A DNA stretch of 64,000 nucleotides from Aromatoleum anaerobium. GTDB lineage: Bacteria; Pseudomonadota; Gammaproteobacteria; Burkholderiales; Rhodocyclaceae. This document shows, one piece after another, positions 45,644 to 55,593 of the stretch (positions within the stretch are counted from its first letter, which is position 1; every line of letters starts with the position of its first letter). Under the pieces are notes generated by a model that saw only the letters and a list, made by a program, of their open reading frames with translations, searched no databases and was not told the origin of the DNA. The DNA is taken from contig NZ_WTVG02000037.1 of the NCBI RefSeq assembly GCF_012910705.2, forward strand, positions 496,001 to 560,000, read 5' to 3'. The position numbers and the translations under genes are program-made.

Positions 45644-46294
45644 ATGCCGATCTTCCGTAACGCACGATTCGAAATTTCCATTGCAAAATCAGGAGATTTA
45701 CCCCCTCCGGAGGGCGCGGAAATCGCGTTCGCCGGACGCTCCAACGCCGGGAAGTCGAGCGCCATCAATACGCTTGCCGATCATACCCGTCTGGCATTCG
45801 TGTCGAAGACGCCCGGACGCACCCAGCTGATCAATTTCTTTCGCCTCGATTGCGGGGCGGTGCTCGTCGACCTGCCGGGCTATGGCTACGCGAAAGTGCC
45901 GGAAAACATCCGCCGCCAATGGCAGGGGCTGCTCGAGCACTACCTGCGCAAGCGTGAAAACCTGATCGGACTGGTGCTGATCATGGATTCGCGTCATCCG
46001 CTGACCCCGCTCGATCGGCAGATGATCGACTGGTTCGTGCCCGGCGGGCGACCGATTCATGCGCTGCTGACGAAATGCGACAAGCTGTCGCGCAACGAGG
46101 CTGCGGCCACGCTCGCCAGCGTTCGGCGCGAAGTCGCGACAATCGGGCCGCAGATCAGCGTGCAACTGTTCTCCAGCCTGAAGAAAATCGGCATGGAAGA
46201 GGTCGAGCACAAGGTGGCTGGCTGGCTCGGTCTGCCGAGCGAGGATTTGCCGGCAATTCCGACCCCGGCCCAGCTGCGCGCGGCAGGGAAGTAA
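45644..46294 (+). CDS. engB: Ribosome biogenesis GTP-binding protein EngB (YihA)
   Basis: A 216-aa Era-like GTPase: P-loop [16 protein letters not shown], switch [13 protein letters not shown], and [12 protein letters not shown]. Required for large-subunit assembly. ATG 45644 ([21 protein letters not shown]) fits the family. Its 3' end faces a putative small RNA, as the E. coli gene does with Spot 42. Confidence 0.95.
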   Translation: MPIFRNARFEISIAKSGDLPPPEGAEIAFAGRSNAGKSSAINTLADHTRLAFVSKTPGRTQLINFFRLDCGAVLVDLPGYGYAKVPENIRRQWQGLLEHYLRKRENLIGLVLIMDSRHPLTPLDRQMIDWFVPGGRPIHALLTKCDKLSRNEAAATLASVRREVATIGPQISVQLFSSLKKIGMEEVEHKVAGWLGLPSEDLPAIPTPAQLRAAGK

Positions 46295-46327
46295 CCGGTC
46301 TGCAGTCGGCGAATAAACGACCGGGGC

Positions 46328-46366
46328 AATAAAAAACCCCGGGCTAAAGGGGATAAAGCCCGGGGT
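46328..46366 (-). terminator. Rho-independent terminator of the putative small RNA
   Basis: On the minus strand ACCCCGGGCT, an 11-nt loop, AGCCCGGGGT and a run of T (TTTTTTATT). On the plus strand the same stem has no following T run, so it was made for a leftward transcript, not for engB. Confidence 0.8.
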
Positions 46367-46435
46367 CAAACGCCTTAACTGGATTAAGGCACCCGCTCAG
46401 GGAGGTGAAGCGGGAGATGGCTCGTCACCATCTGT
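46328..46435 (-). ncRNA. Putative small RNA convergent with engB (Spot 42/ErsA position)
   Basis: The 222-bp engB-hemB spacer carries a complete small transcription unit on the minus strand. From its 5' end it forms hairpin A (AGATGG/CCATCT, 46433-46415), hairpin B (CCCGCT/AGCGGG, 46414-46392) with loop TCACCTCCCTG, hairpin C (GCCTTAA/TTAAGGC, 46390-46372) with loop TCCAG, then a terminator stem and loop TTATCCCCTTT. Predicted length is about 105 nt. Loop B contains CACCTCC, complementary to Shine-Dalgarno sequences, so translational repression is the obvious guess. No protein fits. Sequence relationship to Spot 42 or ErsA cannot be shown here; only position and promoter type agree. A hemB leader on the other strand is the alternative. 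Confidence 0.6.
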
Positions 46436-46439
46436 ACGA

Positions 46440-47530
<1,091 letters not shown>

Positions 47531-47545
47531 CCCTTCCGTCCGACG

Positions 47546-48205
47546 TCACGCCAGCCAAGGCCGGGCGGCGCGGCGCAGGCGCAGGATCGAGCTGATCTTC
47601 ATGTCGATGTAGGCCGGCTGCTTCAGGCCGCGCCCGACGAGCACCGTCTTCATGCCGAGCCGCTTCGCGGTGCGCAGGTTCTCGGCCGAATCCTCGACCA
47701 GCACGCAGTGCCGCGGGTCCAGGCGGTGATCGTGGAGCAGGTGACGGAACGCCTGCACGCCGGGCTTCGGATGGAAGCGCATCTGCTCGATGCCGAACAC
47801 GTCATGGAAATGCCGGCGGATGCCCATCGCCTCGACGACCGCTTCGGCGTAGCGCTGCGGGCCGTTCGAGAACACGATCTTGCGCCCCGGCAGGCGGCGC
47901 AGCATCGAGCGCAGCGCGCGGTCGAACACCATCAGCTTGTGCAGTTTCTCGAAGCGATGCGTCGCCTCGAGAAAGTGGTGCGGGTTGGTGCCGTGGTGGC
48001 GCACGAGGCCGAGCAGCGTCGCTCCGTAGCGATGCCAGTAGTGGACCCGCAGCGCGTTCGCTTCCTCCCGGCTCAGCGACAGGTGCTGCTCGAGGTACGC
48101 CGTCATGCTGCGGTTGATGTGCGGGAAGATGTGGGCGCTGGCGTTGTGCAACGTGTTGTCGAGGTCGAACAGCCACACCAGTCGGGGCGGGAGCGGAGCG
48201 TTCAT
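47546..48205 (-). CDS. Pyrimidine 5'-nucleotidase (HAD superfamily)
   Basis: A 219-aa HAD hydrolase of the SDT1-like group: LVWLFDLDNTLHNASAHIFP (motif I), IVFSNGPQRYAEAVVEAMG (motif II), PKPGVQAFRHLL and VLVEDSAENLRTAKRLGM (motifs III/IV). Dephosphorylates nucleoside monophosphates in relatives. Start overlaps the bioC stop as ATGA, so translation is coupled. Convergent with hemB. Confidence 0.88.
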   Translation of the reverse strand: MNAPLPPRLVWLFDLDNTLHNASAHIFPHINRSMTAYLEQHLSLSREEANALRVHYWHRYGATLLGLVRHHGTNPHHFLEATHRFEKLHKLMVFDRALRSMLRRLPGRKIVFSNGPQRYAEAVVEAMGIRRHFHDVFGIEQMRFHPKPGVQAFRHLLHDHRLDPRHCVLVEDSAENLRTAKRLGMKTVLVGRGLKQPAYIDMKISSILRLRRAARPWLA

Positions 48206-49095
48206 CCGCGCAGCTTGCGCGGCTGGAACTGCATGACCGCGCGGCCGTCGTCGGTCGTTTTCGGCTGCGCTTTCCATGCGTGGCCCTGGACGACCTCGAA
48301 AGTCGCCGGCAGGCGCCCGTCGCGGCGCAACGCTTCGAGCGCGTTGCGCGCCGCGGCCCAGCCCGACTTGCCGGCGAGTCCGCGCGGTCGCGCGAGACTC
48401 GCATTCGCGCTGCCGGAAAGCTGCAGGTCGCGCAGCAGTTCGTCCAGGTCGGTGTAGGTCAGCGTCAGGACCTCCATGTCCATGACCGGATCGGAGAAGC
48501 CGGCCTGCACCAGCGCATCGCCCAGGTCGTGCATGTCAATGAAGCGGTGCACCCGCTCGCCGTGCGTGCTGGGCAAGGCCGCGCGCAGCTCTTTCAGCGT
48601 GTCAGGCCCCAGTGACGAGAACATCAGCAGGCCGTCCGTCTCGAGCACGCGGTGCATTTCGCGCAACGCAGGCAGCGGATCGGCGAGCCAGTTGAGCAGC
48701 AGGTTCGACCACACCAGCGACAGGCTGGCACGGGCGAACGGGAGGGCGGACGCATCGGCGCAGACGAGCGACGGCGGCGCGTTGCGGCCGAGCGAGCGCA
48801 GCCGCCCGAAGAGGCTGCGCTCGCCGCGCGCGCGGTCCAGCATCGGCAGCGCGAAATCGGCGCCGATTCGCGTCGCTTTCGGGTACCGCTTGCCGAGCGC
48901 CTCGAAGTCCGCCCCGGTGCCGCAGCCCAGATCGAGGATGCGCTTCGGTTCGATGCGGATGTAGTCGAGCCGCTCGTCCATCCGGCGTGCGACTTCGCGC
49001 GCGAGCACCGCGACCTCGTCGTAGGTCGCCGCGGCACGGCCGAAGCGCCGGACGAGGAGTTCGTGGGCGAGGGTGAAGTCGGCCGGAGCGCTCAC
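48202..49095 (-). CDS. bioC: Malonyl-ACP O-methyltransferase BioC
   Basis: SAM-dependent methyltransferase starting pimelate formation for biotin. The 297-aa protein has RRFGRAAATYDEVAVLAREV, SAM motif ILDLGCGTGADFEAL, FARASLSLVWSNLLLNWLAD and a BioC-type C-terminus. It shares the strand with bioB upstream but a structured 88-bp spacer separates them. Confidence 0.88.
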   Translation of the reverse strand: MSAPADFTLAHELLVRRFGRAAATYDEVAVLAREVARRMDERLDYIRIEPKRILDLGCGTGADFEALGKRYPKATRIGADFALPMLDRARGERSLFGRLRSLGRNAPPSLVCADASALPFARASLSLVWSNLLLNWLADPLPALREMHRVLETDGLLMFSSLGPDTLKELRAALPSTHGERVHRFIDMHDLGDALVQAGFSDPVMDMEVLTLTYTDLDELLRDLQLSGSANASLARPRGLAGKSGWAAARNALEALRRDGRLPATFEVVQGHAWKAQPKTTDDGRAVMQFQPRKLRG

Positions 49096-49101
49096 TGGAC
49101 T

Positions 49102-49172
49102 ACCCTCCTGTCGCTGCGCGACATCCTCCCCACGGGAGGACGAGCGCCCCCTTCGGGCGGCCGAGCGGGGAC
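49102..49172. repeat. REP-like stem-loop cluster between bioB and bioC
   Basis: TCCTCCC-CAC-GGGAGGA (49124-49140), then CGCCC/GGGCG (49145-49159), enclosed by GAGCG/CGCTC arms. The density of hairpins looks like a dispersed palindromic element; copy number cannot be checked here. Confidence 0.4.
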
Positions 49173-49183
49173 GCTCATTCGGC

Positions 49184-50170
49184 TCAGACGGGACGCAGGC
49201 CGAGGCGCGCGAACAGCGTCTCGTCGCGGTCGGTGTCGGGATTGTCGGTCGTCAGCAGGCGGTCGCCGTAGAAGATCGAGTTCGCGCCGGCCATGAAGCA
49301 CAGCGCCTGCAGCTCGTCACTCATCTGCTGGCGTCCGGCGGACAGGCGGACGAAACTCGTCGGCATCATGATGCGCGCCGCGGCGATGGTGCGGACGAAT
49401 TCGAACGGGTCGATCTTGTCGACGTTTTCGAGCGGCGTGCCGGGCACCGGCACGAGGTTGTTGATCGGCACTGATTCCGGCGGCGACGCCATGTTCGCGA
49501 GCTGCACCAGCAGGCCGGCGCGGCTGCGTCGTCCTTCACCCATGCCGACGATGCCGCCGGAACAGACGTTGATGCCCGCGCCGCGCACCTGTTCGAGCGT
49601 GTCGAGGCGGTCGGCCAGGGTGTGCGTCGTGATGATCTGGCCGTAGAACTCCGGCGCGGTGTCGAGGTTGTGGTTGTAGTAGTCGAGGCCGGCTTCCTTG
49701 AGCTGCAGCGCCTGGTCGCCTTTGAGCATGCCGAGGGTCACGCAGGTCTCGAGGCCGAGCGCCTTCACCTCGCGCACCATCGCCAGCACCGTCTCCATGT
49801 CCTTGTCCTTGGGCCCGCGCCACGCCGCGCCCATGCAGAAGCGCGACGCTCCCTTCGCTTTCGCCGCTTTCGCGTGCTCGACGACTTCGGCCACTTTCAG
49901 CAGCTGCTCACGGTCCAGGCCGGTGTTGTGGCGCGTCGATTGCGAGCAGTAGCCGCAGTCTTCCGAGCAGCCGCCGGTCTTGATCGACAGCAGCGTCGAG
50001 CGCTGCACCGCGTTCGCGTCGAAATGTGCGCGGTGCACCTGCTGCGCGCGGAAGAGCAGGTCCATGAAAGGCTGTTCGAACAGCTCGACGGCTTCGGCCA
50101 CGGTCCACTGGGTGCGGGGTACGGCCGTGTCGGCTTGGCGTTCGGCAGCGGGCGCTGAAGTCATTGTCAT
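49184..50170 (-). CDS. bioB: Biotin synthase
   Basis: Radical-SAM enzyme inserting sulfur into dethiobiotin. About 328 aa: cluster motif [40 protein letters not shown] and [16 protein letters not shown] 50170 is chosen; an upstream in-frame ATG 50206 adds 12 residues and has a poorly spaced AAGGA. Divergent from the ComF-like gene with a very short spacer. Confidence 0.94.
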   Translation of the reverse strand: MTMTSAPAAERQADTAVPRTQWTVAEAVELFEQPFMDLLFRAQQVHRAHFDANAVQRSTLLSIKTGGCSEDCGYCSQSTRHNTGLDREQLLKVAEVVEHAKAAKAKGASRFCMGAAWRGPKDKDMETVLAMVREVKALGLETCVTLGMLKGDQALQLKEAGLDYYNHNLDTAPEFYGQIITTHTLADRLDTLEQVRGAGINVCSGGIVGMGEGRRSRAGLLVQLANMASPPESVPINNLVPVPGTPLENVDKIDPFEFVRTIAAARIMMPTSFVRLSAGRQQMSDELQALCFMAGANSIFYGDRLLTTDNPDTDRDETLFARLGLRPV

Positions 50171-50215
50171 GAAAGCGGTTCCGGGATGTAATGCGAAGCT
50201 TCGCATGTTCCTTCA

Positions 50216-50938
50216 TTGGCGGAAATCTTGTCAAACGTGCTCGATGCGTTGCGCCATCGCGCGCGCCGGATCGCAGACCTGCTGATGCCGCAGGACTGCT
50301 TCGTGTGCGGGTCGATGTCGGGCGCGGCTGCGCTGTGCAGCGCCTGCCGGAACGATCTGCCGCGCCAGCCGGTGTCGTGCCCGGTATGTGCCGTCCCGAC
50401 TGCCGATGGCGCTACTTGCGGGCGCTGCCTGCGCAATCCGCCGGCGTTCGATGCGAGCCGCGCCGCGTTTGCGTACACTTTTCCCGTGGACCGGATCGTC
50501 CAGGGGCTCAAGTATCGGCACCGGCTGGCGTTGGCGAATTTCTTCGCCGAGGCGCTGTTGCCGCTCGGCCCGCCCCGGCCGGCTTCGCTCCTGCTGCCGA
50601 TGCCGCTGCATGTCCGCCGGCTGCGCGAGCGCGGCTTCAACCAGGCCGTCGAGATCGCCCGCCCGCTCGGACGCGCGTGGGGCTTGCCGCTCGAACTCGC
50701 GGCTGTCGGGCGCACGCTGAACACCGCGCCGCAAGTGTCCTTGCCGTGGAAGGAGCGAAGCGTCAATATGCGGGGCGCCTTCCGTTGCGAGGCCTCGTTT
50801 GCCGGCCGCACGGTGATCGTCGTCGATGACGTCATGACGACCGGCGCGACGCTCGATGAGCTCGCCCGCACGCTCAAGACGCACGGCGCCGCGCGCGTCG
50901 AAAACCTCGTCGTCGCACGCACCCCTTCCCCCCACTGA
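50216..50938 (+). CDS. ComF family phosphoribosyltransferase-like protein
   Basis: A protein of about 240 aa with an N-terminal zinc-finger (CFVCGSMSG, CSACRND, CPVCAVP, CGRCLRNPP) and a PRTase domain (VIVVDDVMTTGATLDELA). ComF proteins take part in DNA uptake in competent bacteria; many homologues have unclear roles. The start is uncertain: TTG 50216, TTG 50228 or GTG 50237. Ends 1 bp before trmL, so cotranscription is likely. Confidence 0.9.
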   Translation: MAEILSNVLDALRHRARRIADLLMPQDCFVCGSMSGAAALCSACRNDLPRQPVSCPVCAVPTADGATCGRCLRNPPAFDASRAAFAYTFPVDRIVQGLKYRHRLALANFFAEALLPLGPPRPASLLLPMPLHVRRLRERGFNQAVEIARPLGRAWGLPLELAAVGRTLNTAPQVSLPWKERSVNMRGAFRCEASFAGRTVIVVDDVMTTGATLDELARTLKTHGAARVENLVVARTPSPH

Positions 50939-50939
50939 C

Positions 50940-51404
50940 ATGCTCGATATCGTTCTCTTCCAGCCCGAAATCCCGCCGAACACCGGCAACACGATCCGGC
51001 TCGCGGCCAACACCGGCGCGCGCCTGCATCTCGTGCGTCCGCTCGGCTTCGACCTCTCCGACCGGCAACTCGCGCGCGCCGGCCTCGATTACCACGATCT
51101 GACGACGGTCACCATTCATGAGGACTGGAACGCGTGCCGGTCGGCGCTGGCCGGCCGGCGCTTGCTGGCGCTGAGCACCAAAGGCCGGACGCGCTACGAT
51201 CTCGTCGACTACCGTGCGGACGACGTGCTGTTGTTCGGCCGCGAAACCAGCGGGCTGCCGGCCGAGGTTCTCGATTCGGTGCCGGACATGCAGACGTTGC
51301 GCATCCCGATGTGCCCGGCCAACCGCAGCGTGAACCTGTCGAACGCCGTGGCGGTCGTCGTTTTCGAAGCGTGGCGCCAACTGGGATTTGCCGGCGCGAC
51401 TTGA
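50940..51404 (+). CDS. trmL: tRNA (cytidine/uridine34-2'-O)-methyltransferase TrmL
   Basis: A 154-aa SPOUT methyltransferase: MLDIVLFQPEIPPNTGNTIR, LHLVRPLGFDL, LLFGRETSGLP and MCPANRSVNLSNAVAVV. It methylates the wobble base of tRNA-Leu species. Immediately follows the ComF-like gene. Confidence 0.94.
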   Translation: MLDIVLFQPEIPPNTGNTIRLAANTGARLHLVRPLGFDLSDRQLARAGLDYHDLTTVTIHEDWNACRSALAGRRLLALSTKGRTRYDLVDYRADDVLLFGRETSGLPAEVLDSVPDMQTLRIPMCPANRSVNLSNAVAVVVFEAWRQLGFAGAT

Positions 51405-51498
51405 GCGCTCCGGTGCATCCGCCCGGCGGGAAGCGGCGGGGGCGGACCGGAGGCGGGCTGTCGGTGCGCCGCAATAGGCGCGAACGCCCCGGCCCGGC

Positions 51499-52485
51499 TC
51501 ACTCGTGCCGTGGCTCGCGCGACAGCAGTTGCTCGACGACTTCGCGCGGGCCGAGGCGGACGTCGTGGAGCAGGGTGTCGACGGCTTCGCACAGCGGCAT
51601 CTGGACGCCGTGGCGGGTGGCGAGCTTGACGACCTCGCGGGCGGTCGACACGCCTTCGGCGACGTGGCCGAGTTCGCCGAGAATCTCGGCGAGGGTCTTG
51701 CCCTGCGCGAGTGCGAGCCCGACGCGCCGGTTGCGCGACAGGTCGCCGGTGCAGGTCAGGATCAGGTCCCCCATGCCGGCCAGGCCCATCAGGGTTTCGG
51801 GGCGTCCGCCGAGGGCTTCGGCGAGCCGCGCGATTTCGGCGAGCCCGCGGGTGATCAGTGCCGCGCGCGCATTGAGGCCGAACCCCATGCCGTCGGACAC
51901 GCCCGCGGCGATCGCGAGCACGTTCTTGACCGCGCCGCCGATTTCGGCGCCGACGAGGTCGGAGTTCGCGTAAATGCGCAACCGCGGCTGGTGGAGCGCA
52001 GGAACCCAGCGATTGGCGAAAGCCGGGTCGACCGCCGCCAGCGTCACCGCGGTCGGCATTCCGCGGGCGACTTCGGCAGCGAAGCTGGGGCCGGTCAATA
52101 CGCCGCACAGGGCTGCGGGCCCGAGCTCTTCGGCGACGATTTCATGCGGCAACTTGCCGGTCCCCGCTTCGAGACCTTTGCATGCCCAGATCAACGGCGT
52201 GCCGGGTTGCAGCCTGCTCAGTTCGCCGACCGCGGCGCGAAGGCCGGCGAGCGGCGTGACGACGAGGTGCAGGTCGGCAGTGCGGGCAGCAGCGGCGAAG
52301 TCGGCCGTCAGGGCCAGTTCTTCCGGAAGGGGCACGCCGGGCAGGTAACGCTCGTTGTGTCGCGTCGTGGCCAGGGTATCGATATGGATTGCGTCGCGGC
52401 CCCACAGCACGACGTCGTGGCGCGGGCTGAATGCGAGCGCCAGCGCGGTGCCCCAGGCACCGGCGCCGAACACCGCGATGCGCAT
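51499..52485 (-). CDS. gpsA: Glycerol-3-phosphate dehydrogenase [NAD(P)+]
   Basis: Produces sn-glycerol 3-phosphate for phospholipids. 328 aa: MRIAVFGAGAWGTALALAF, LSGPSFAAEVA-like VLTGPSFAAEVARG, GAEIGGAVKNVLAIAAGVSDG with the catalytic Lys, and NARAALITRGLAEI. ATG 52485 gives the canonical N-terminus. It follows the SH3 protein and secB on the same strand (5-bp gaps), a common gene order. Confidence 0.95.
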   Translation of the reverse strand: MRIAVFGAGAWGTALALAFSPRHDVVLWGRDAIHIDTLATTRHNERYLPGVPLPEELALTADFAAAARTADLHLVVTPLAGLRAAVGELSRLQPGTPLIWACKGLEAGTGKLPHEIVAEELGPAALCGVLTGPSFAAEVARGMPTAVTLAAVDPAFANRWVPALHQPRLRIYANSDLVGAEIGGAVKNVLAIAAGVSDGMGFGLNARAALITRGLAEIARLAEALGGRPETLMGLAGMGDLILTCTGDLSRNRRVGLALAQGKTLAEILGELGHVAEGVSTAREVVKLATRHGVQMPLCEAVDTLLHDVRLGPREVVEQLLSREPRHE

Positions 52486-52490
52486 TCGCG

Positions 52491-52940
52491 TCAAAGCCCC
52501 CACACCTCGCTGATCTTCACATAGCCCTGCGTGCCGTCCTTGTGGCGGACCTGGATCCAGCCGTCGCCCGGTTGCGCGACGAATTCGAGGACCGCATCCT
52601 TGACGGTCTCGAATGCCGCCGGCGCATCGTCCGCGGGGCGCTGGCGCACCACGGCACGCGGCACGGCAACCATCACCGTGCGTTTTTCGGACAGCGCGCG
52701 CCGTTCGATCCAGGTCAGCGCGCCGCCCGCATCGCGCACCTTGACCCACTTGTCGAGCGTCACGACGACTTCGACGGGGGTGCCCGGAGCGACGATGTAC
52801 AGGCGCTTGCCCTTCTCGGAAGGTGCGTCGAACAGCACGGCGGGTTCGCCGACCGAACGGAATTCGATCGCCTCGACAGCGCCGGCCGACAGGGCCAGCG
52901 CGGCGGCAAGGGACAGCGAGAAGCGGATGTTCGCGCGCAT
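52491..52940 (-). CDS. Exported SH3-domain protein
   Basis: A 149-aa protein with a signal peptide (MRANIRFSLSLAAALALS, cleavage near VEA-IEF) and two bacterial SH3 segments (FRSVGEPAVLFDAPSEKGK, WIQVRHKDGTQGYVKISEVWG). Probably binds cell-wall peptides. Between secB and gpsA in a tight cluster. Confidence 0.88.
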   Translation of the reverse strand: MRANIRFSLSLAAALALSAGAVEAIEFRSVGEPAVLFDAPSEKGKRLYIVAPGTPVEVVVTLDKWVKVRDAGGALTWIERRALSEKRTVMVAVPRAVVRQRPADDAPAAFETVKDAVLEFVAQPGDGWIQVRHKDGTQGYVKISEVWGL

Positions 52941-52945
52941 TCGTC

Positions 52946-53425
52946 TTACTGGATCGGGAGTTCGCCGGCCTGCGCGGCCGCCGCGGCCTGCTGTTGCTGC
53001 TGGGCCTGGTACAGCGATTCGAAGTTCACCGGGGCAAGCACCACCGGCTGGAAGCCGGCGCGGGTGATCGCGTCCGACACCGATTCGCGCGCATACGGGA
53101 AAAGGATGTTCGGGCAGCCGATCATCATCACCGCCTCGAGATCGCCTTCCGGAATGTTGCGGATCTGGAAAATACCCGCCTGCGCAACCTCGACGAGAAA
53201 CACCGTCCGGTCTTCCGCCAGTTTCGACGATACGGTCACCGTCAGCGTGACTTCGAAAATGCCTTCGTCGACGTTGCTGGCCTCGGTGCGCAGTTGCACG
53301 TTGATCTGCGGGTTCTCGCGGTCGAGAAAAATCTTCGGCGCGTTCGGCACTTCGAGCGAGAGATCCTTGACGTAGAGTTTTTCGATCGAGAAGACGGGTT
53401 GCGCGGCTTGTGCGTTTTCGGTCAT
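52946..53425 (-). CDS. secB: Protein-export chaperone SecB
   Basis: Holds preproteins unfolded for SecA. 159 aa: PVFSIEKLYVKDLSLEVPNAP, IFLDRENPQINVQLRTEA, MMIGCPNILFPYARESVSD and GFQPVVLAPVNFESLY. C-terminus has a Gln/Ala-rich tail. ATG 53425 chosen; the frame extends upstream through a 12-bp tandem repeat encoding PDPL. Part of arsR-rhodanese-grxC-secB-SH3-gpsA on one strand. Confidence 0.95.
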   Translation of the reverse strand: MTENAQAAQPVFSIEKLYVKDLSLEVPNAPKIFLDRENPQINVQLRTEASNVDEGIFEVTLTVTVSSKLAEDRTVFLVEVAQAGIFQIRNIPEGDLEAVMMIGCPNILFPYARESVSDAITRAGFQPVVLAPVNFESLYQAQQQQQAAAAAQAGELPIQ

Positions 53426-53442
53426 GGAAAGGCCTGGAAAAG

Positions 53443-53478
53443 AAAGTGAATCGGGAAGTGGATCGGGAAGTGGATCGG
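53443..53478. repeat. 12-bp tandem repeat upstream of secB
   Basis: Three copies of (G/A)AAGTG(G/A)ATCGG, the last two identical, within the 130-bp grxC-secB spacer. Confidence 0.93.
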
Positions 53479-53555
53479 GTTGGTGCGGATGATGCGAAGC
53501 TGACACGGCTGGCGGCGGCGCGGGTGTAAATGGCGCCGGGCCGGGGCCGGGACGC

Positions 53556-53816
53556 TCAGGGCACGGCCAGCAAGGAGTCGAGCTTGCCGGCGTGGTCGAG
53601 TTCGAACAGGTCGTCGCAACCGCCGACGTGCTGGTCGCCGATGAAGATCTGCGGTACCGTCCGGCGCCCGGTGAGCCTGATCATCTCGTCGCGCAGCGAC
53701 GGATCCTGATCGACGCGGATCTTCTCGATGTCGGTCACGCCCTTGCGCTTGAGGAGTTGTTCGGCACGCACGCAGTAGGGGCACACGTTCGTGGCATACA
53801 TTCTGATTTTTGCCAT
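53556..53816 (-). CDS. grxC: Glutaredoxin 3
   Basis: An 86-aa glutaredoxin with MYATNVCPYCVRAEQLL (CPYC), the GSH-site TVPQIFIGDQHVGGCDDL. Reduces disulfides in the cytosol. ATG 53816 has AGAGGA at seven bases; an in-frame ATG at 53822 is too near it. Two bases after the rhodanese stop, so coupled. Confidence 0.94.
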   Translation of the reverse strand: MAKIRMYATNVCPYCVRAEQLLKRKGVTDIEKIRVDQDPSLRDEMIRLTGRRTVPQIFIGDQHVGGCDDLFELDHAGKLDSLLAVP

Positions 53817-53818
53817 GT

Positions 53819-54235
53819 TCATTTCCTCTTGCGGCTGACCGGCTGCCCGGCTTTTTCCCATTCGACGAGACCGCCCCGCAGGTTGAAGAGTTTCTCGAAT
53901 CCCGCTTTCCTCAGCGTTGCAATCGCCGCAGACGAGCGAGCACCGGTGAAACAATAAACGATCAGCGGACGGTCCTTGAACTTCGCGAGTTCCGCGCTGC
54001 GCCGTTCGAGATCGCCCTGCGGAATATGGCGTGCGTTCGGGATATGGCCGCGCGCGTATTCGGCCTGGTCGCGAATGTCGATGACGATCGCCTCTTCGCG
54101 GTTGATCAGCAGCGTCGCCTCGATCGGGGATACCTGGCTTTTATCGCCTTGCGCGCGCGCGAAGTCGAACAGCAGCCAGCTGCCGCTCGCTACAGCGAGC
54201 GCAGCCCAGTACCAGTTTTGCTGGAGGAATTCCAC
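53819..54235 (-). CDS. Membrane-anchored rhodanese-like protein
   Basis: 138 aa: one N-terminal membrane helix (WYWAALAVASGSWLLFDF), then a rhodanese domain (EAIVIDIRDQAEYARGHIPN, active-site loop VYCFTGARSSAAIATL with Cys). Moves sulfane sulfur. GTG start with GGAG upstream. Clustered with an ArsR-type regulator and grxC. Confidence 0.9.
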   Translation of the reverse strand: MEFLQQNWYWAALAVASGSWLLFDFARAQGDKSQVSPIEATLLINREEAIVIDIRDQAEYARGHIPNARHIPQGDLERRSAELAKFKDRPLIVYCFTGARSSAAIATLRKAGFEKLFNLRGGLVEWEKAGQPVSRKRK

Positions 54236-54270
54236 GAAATCTTGCTCCGTTCTATGGGTTCGATGCGAAT

Positions 54271-54306
54271 GGTGACAACTGAGGTGACAACTGAGGTGAC
54301 AATTCA
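54271..54306. repeat. 12-bp tandem repeat between arsR-like and rhodanese genes
   Basis: GGTGACAACTGA twice, then a degenerate third copy GGTGACAATTCA, in a 105-bp spacer. Confidence 0.93.
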
Positions 54307-54340
54307 GATGGCAACCGGGATTGCAGCCGGCAGCGCCGGC

Positions 54341-54670
54341 TCACATCCTGTCGCGGGCGACGCCGCAGAACACTTCGCGCATCAGCACGATCAGCTGCAG
54401 CGTCCGCTGGTCGCAGACGCGGTAATAGACGCGGTTGGCATCCTTGCGGGTTTGCAGCACCCCCTTGTCCCGAAGGATCGCGAGATGCTGGGAGATGTTG
54501 CTCTGCGAGGTGCCGACCGCCTCCACGATTTCCTGGACGCAGATCTCGCTCTCGCCGAGCACGCACAGGATCTTGAGCCGCAGGGGGTGTGCAATCGCCT
54601 TGAGGGCGCGAGCGGCGGTCTCGATGTGCTCGTGCTTGTCGATCAGGTCGATGATGGCGTTGTTGTCCAC
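54341..54670 (-). CDS. ArsR family transcriptional regulator
   Basis: A 109-aa winged-helix repressor: ALKAIAHPLRLKILCVLGE, VQEIVEAVGTSQSNISQHLAIL (recognition helix) and GVLQTRKDANRVYYRVCD. Cysteines at KILC, EICVQE, YRVCD and VFCGV. It lacks the ELCVCDL metal motif of ArsR but has spaced cysteines like thiol/persulfide-sensing members (BigR/SqrR type), suggesting control of the rhodanese. That is inference. Divergent from gpmA. Confidence 0.85.
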   Translation of the reverse strand: MDNNAIIDLIDKHEHIETAARALKAIAHPLRLKILCVLGESEICVQEIVEAVGTSQSNISQHLAILRDKGVLQTRKDANRVYYRVCDQRTLQLIVLMREVFCGVARDRM

Positions 54671-54829
54671 TGTGGGCGTGAAGTGCAGATCAGGCGACTA
54701 GTATAAAATATCGCGGCCCGATTAAGGGCGAGTCCGGTGTCTTTGTGTTTTGCCGGGCGCTCCGGTCCCGGCCTCGTCCTGTCGTTTGATGTCAGCTTCA
54801 CAATTTCAACCACTTTTTCCCGAGCGTTC

Positions 54830-55579
54830 ATGTACAAAATCGTTCTGCTTCGCCATGGCGAGTCTACCTGGAACAAGGACAACCGCTTTACCGGCTGGAC
54901 CGACGTCGATCTCACCGAGAAGGGGGTCGAGGAGGCCCGGGTTGCCGGTCGCTTGCTGAAACGCGAGGGTTACACCTTCGACCTGGCCTACACGTCGGTG
55001 CTCAAGCGTGCCAACAAGACGCTGAACATCGTCCTCGAGGAACTCGACTCGCTGTGGCTGCCGGTGGAACATTCGTGGCGCCTGAACGAACGGCATTACG
55101 GCGATCTGCAGGGGCTCAACAAGGCCGAGACGGCGGCGAAATTCGGCGACGACCAGGTGCTCATCTGGCGCCGTTCATATGACATCCCGCCGCCGCCGCT
55201 GCCGGAGGGCGATGAACGGCTCACCAGCGGCGACCCGCGCTATGCATCGCTGCCGCGCGCCCAATTCCCGCGCACCGAATGCCTCAAGGACACGGTTGCG
55301 CGCTTCGTGCCGTACTGGGAGACGATGATCGTGCCGAACATCCTGGCCGGCCGCCGCATCCTGATCGCGGCCCACGGCAACAGCCTGCGCGCGCTGATCA
55401 AGTATCTCGACAACATCTCGGACAGCGAGATCGTCAGCCTCAACATCCCGACCGCGCAGCCGCTCGTCTACGAACTGGACGCGAACCTGCGCCCGATCAG
55501 GAACTACTACCTCGCCGATGCCGACACCATTCGGGCGGCCGAGGCCGCGGTGGCCGGGCAGGGCAGGGCCAAGGGCTGA
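54830..55579 (+). CDS. gpmA: 2,3-bisphosphoglycerate-dependent phosphoglycerate mutase
   Basis: 249 aa d[55 protein letters not shown] and [20 protein letters not shown] 54830 fits the family start. Starts the gpmA-envC-ctpA cluster; a spacing of 14 bp to the envC-like gene. Confidence 0.96.
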   Translation: MYKIVLLRHGESTWNKDNRFTGWTDVDLTEKGVEEARVAGRLLKREGYTFDLAYTSVLKRANKTLNIVLEELDSLWLPVEHSWRLNERHYGDLQGLNKAETAAKFGDDQVLIWRRSYDIPPPPLPEGDERLTSGDPRYASLPRAQFPRTECLKDTVARFVPYWETMIVPNILAGRRILIAAHGNSLRALIKYLDNISDSEIVSLNIPTAQPLVYELDANLRPIRNYYLADADTIRAAEAAVAGQGRAKG

Positions 55580-55593
55580 AAGCCCTCCCGAGA

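Noticed and set aside
46336-46366. Hairpin after engB taken as the engB terminator
   Set aside because: Its T run is on the minus strand; on the plus strand an A run precedes it and none follows. It belongs to a leftward transcript.
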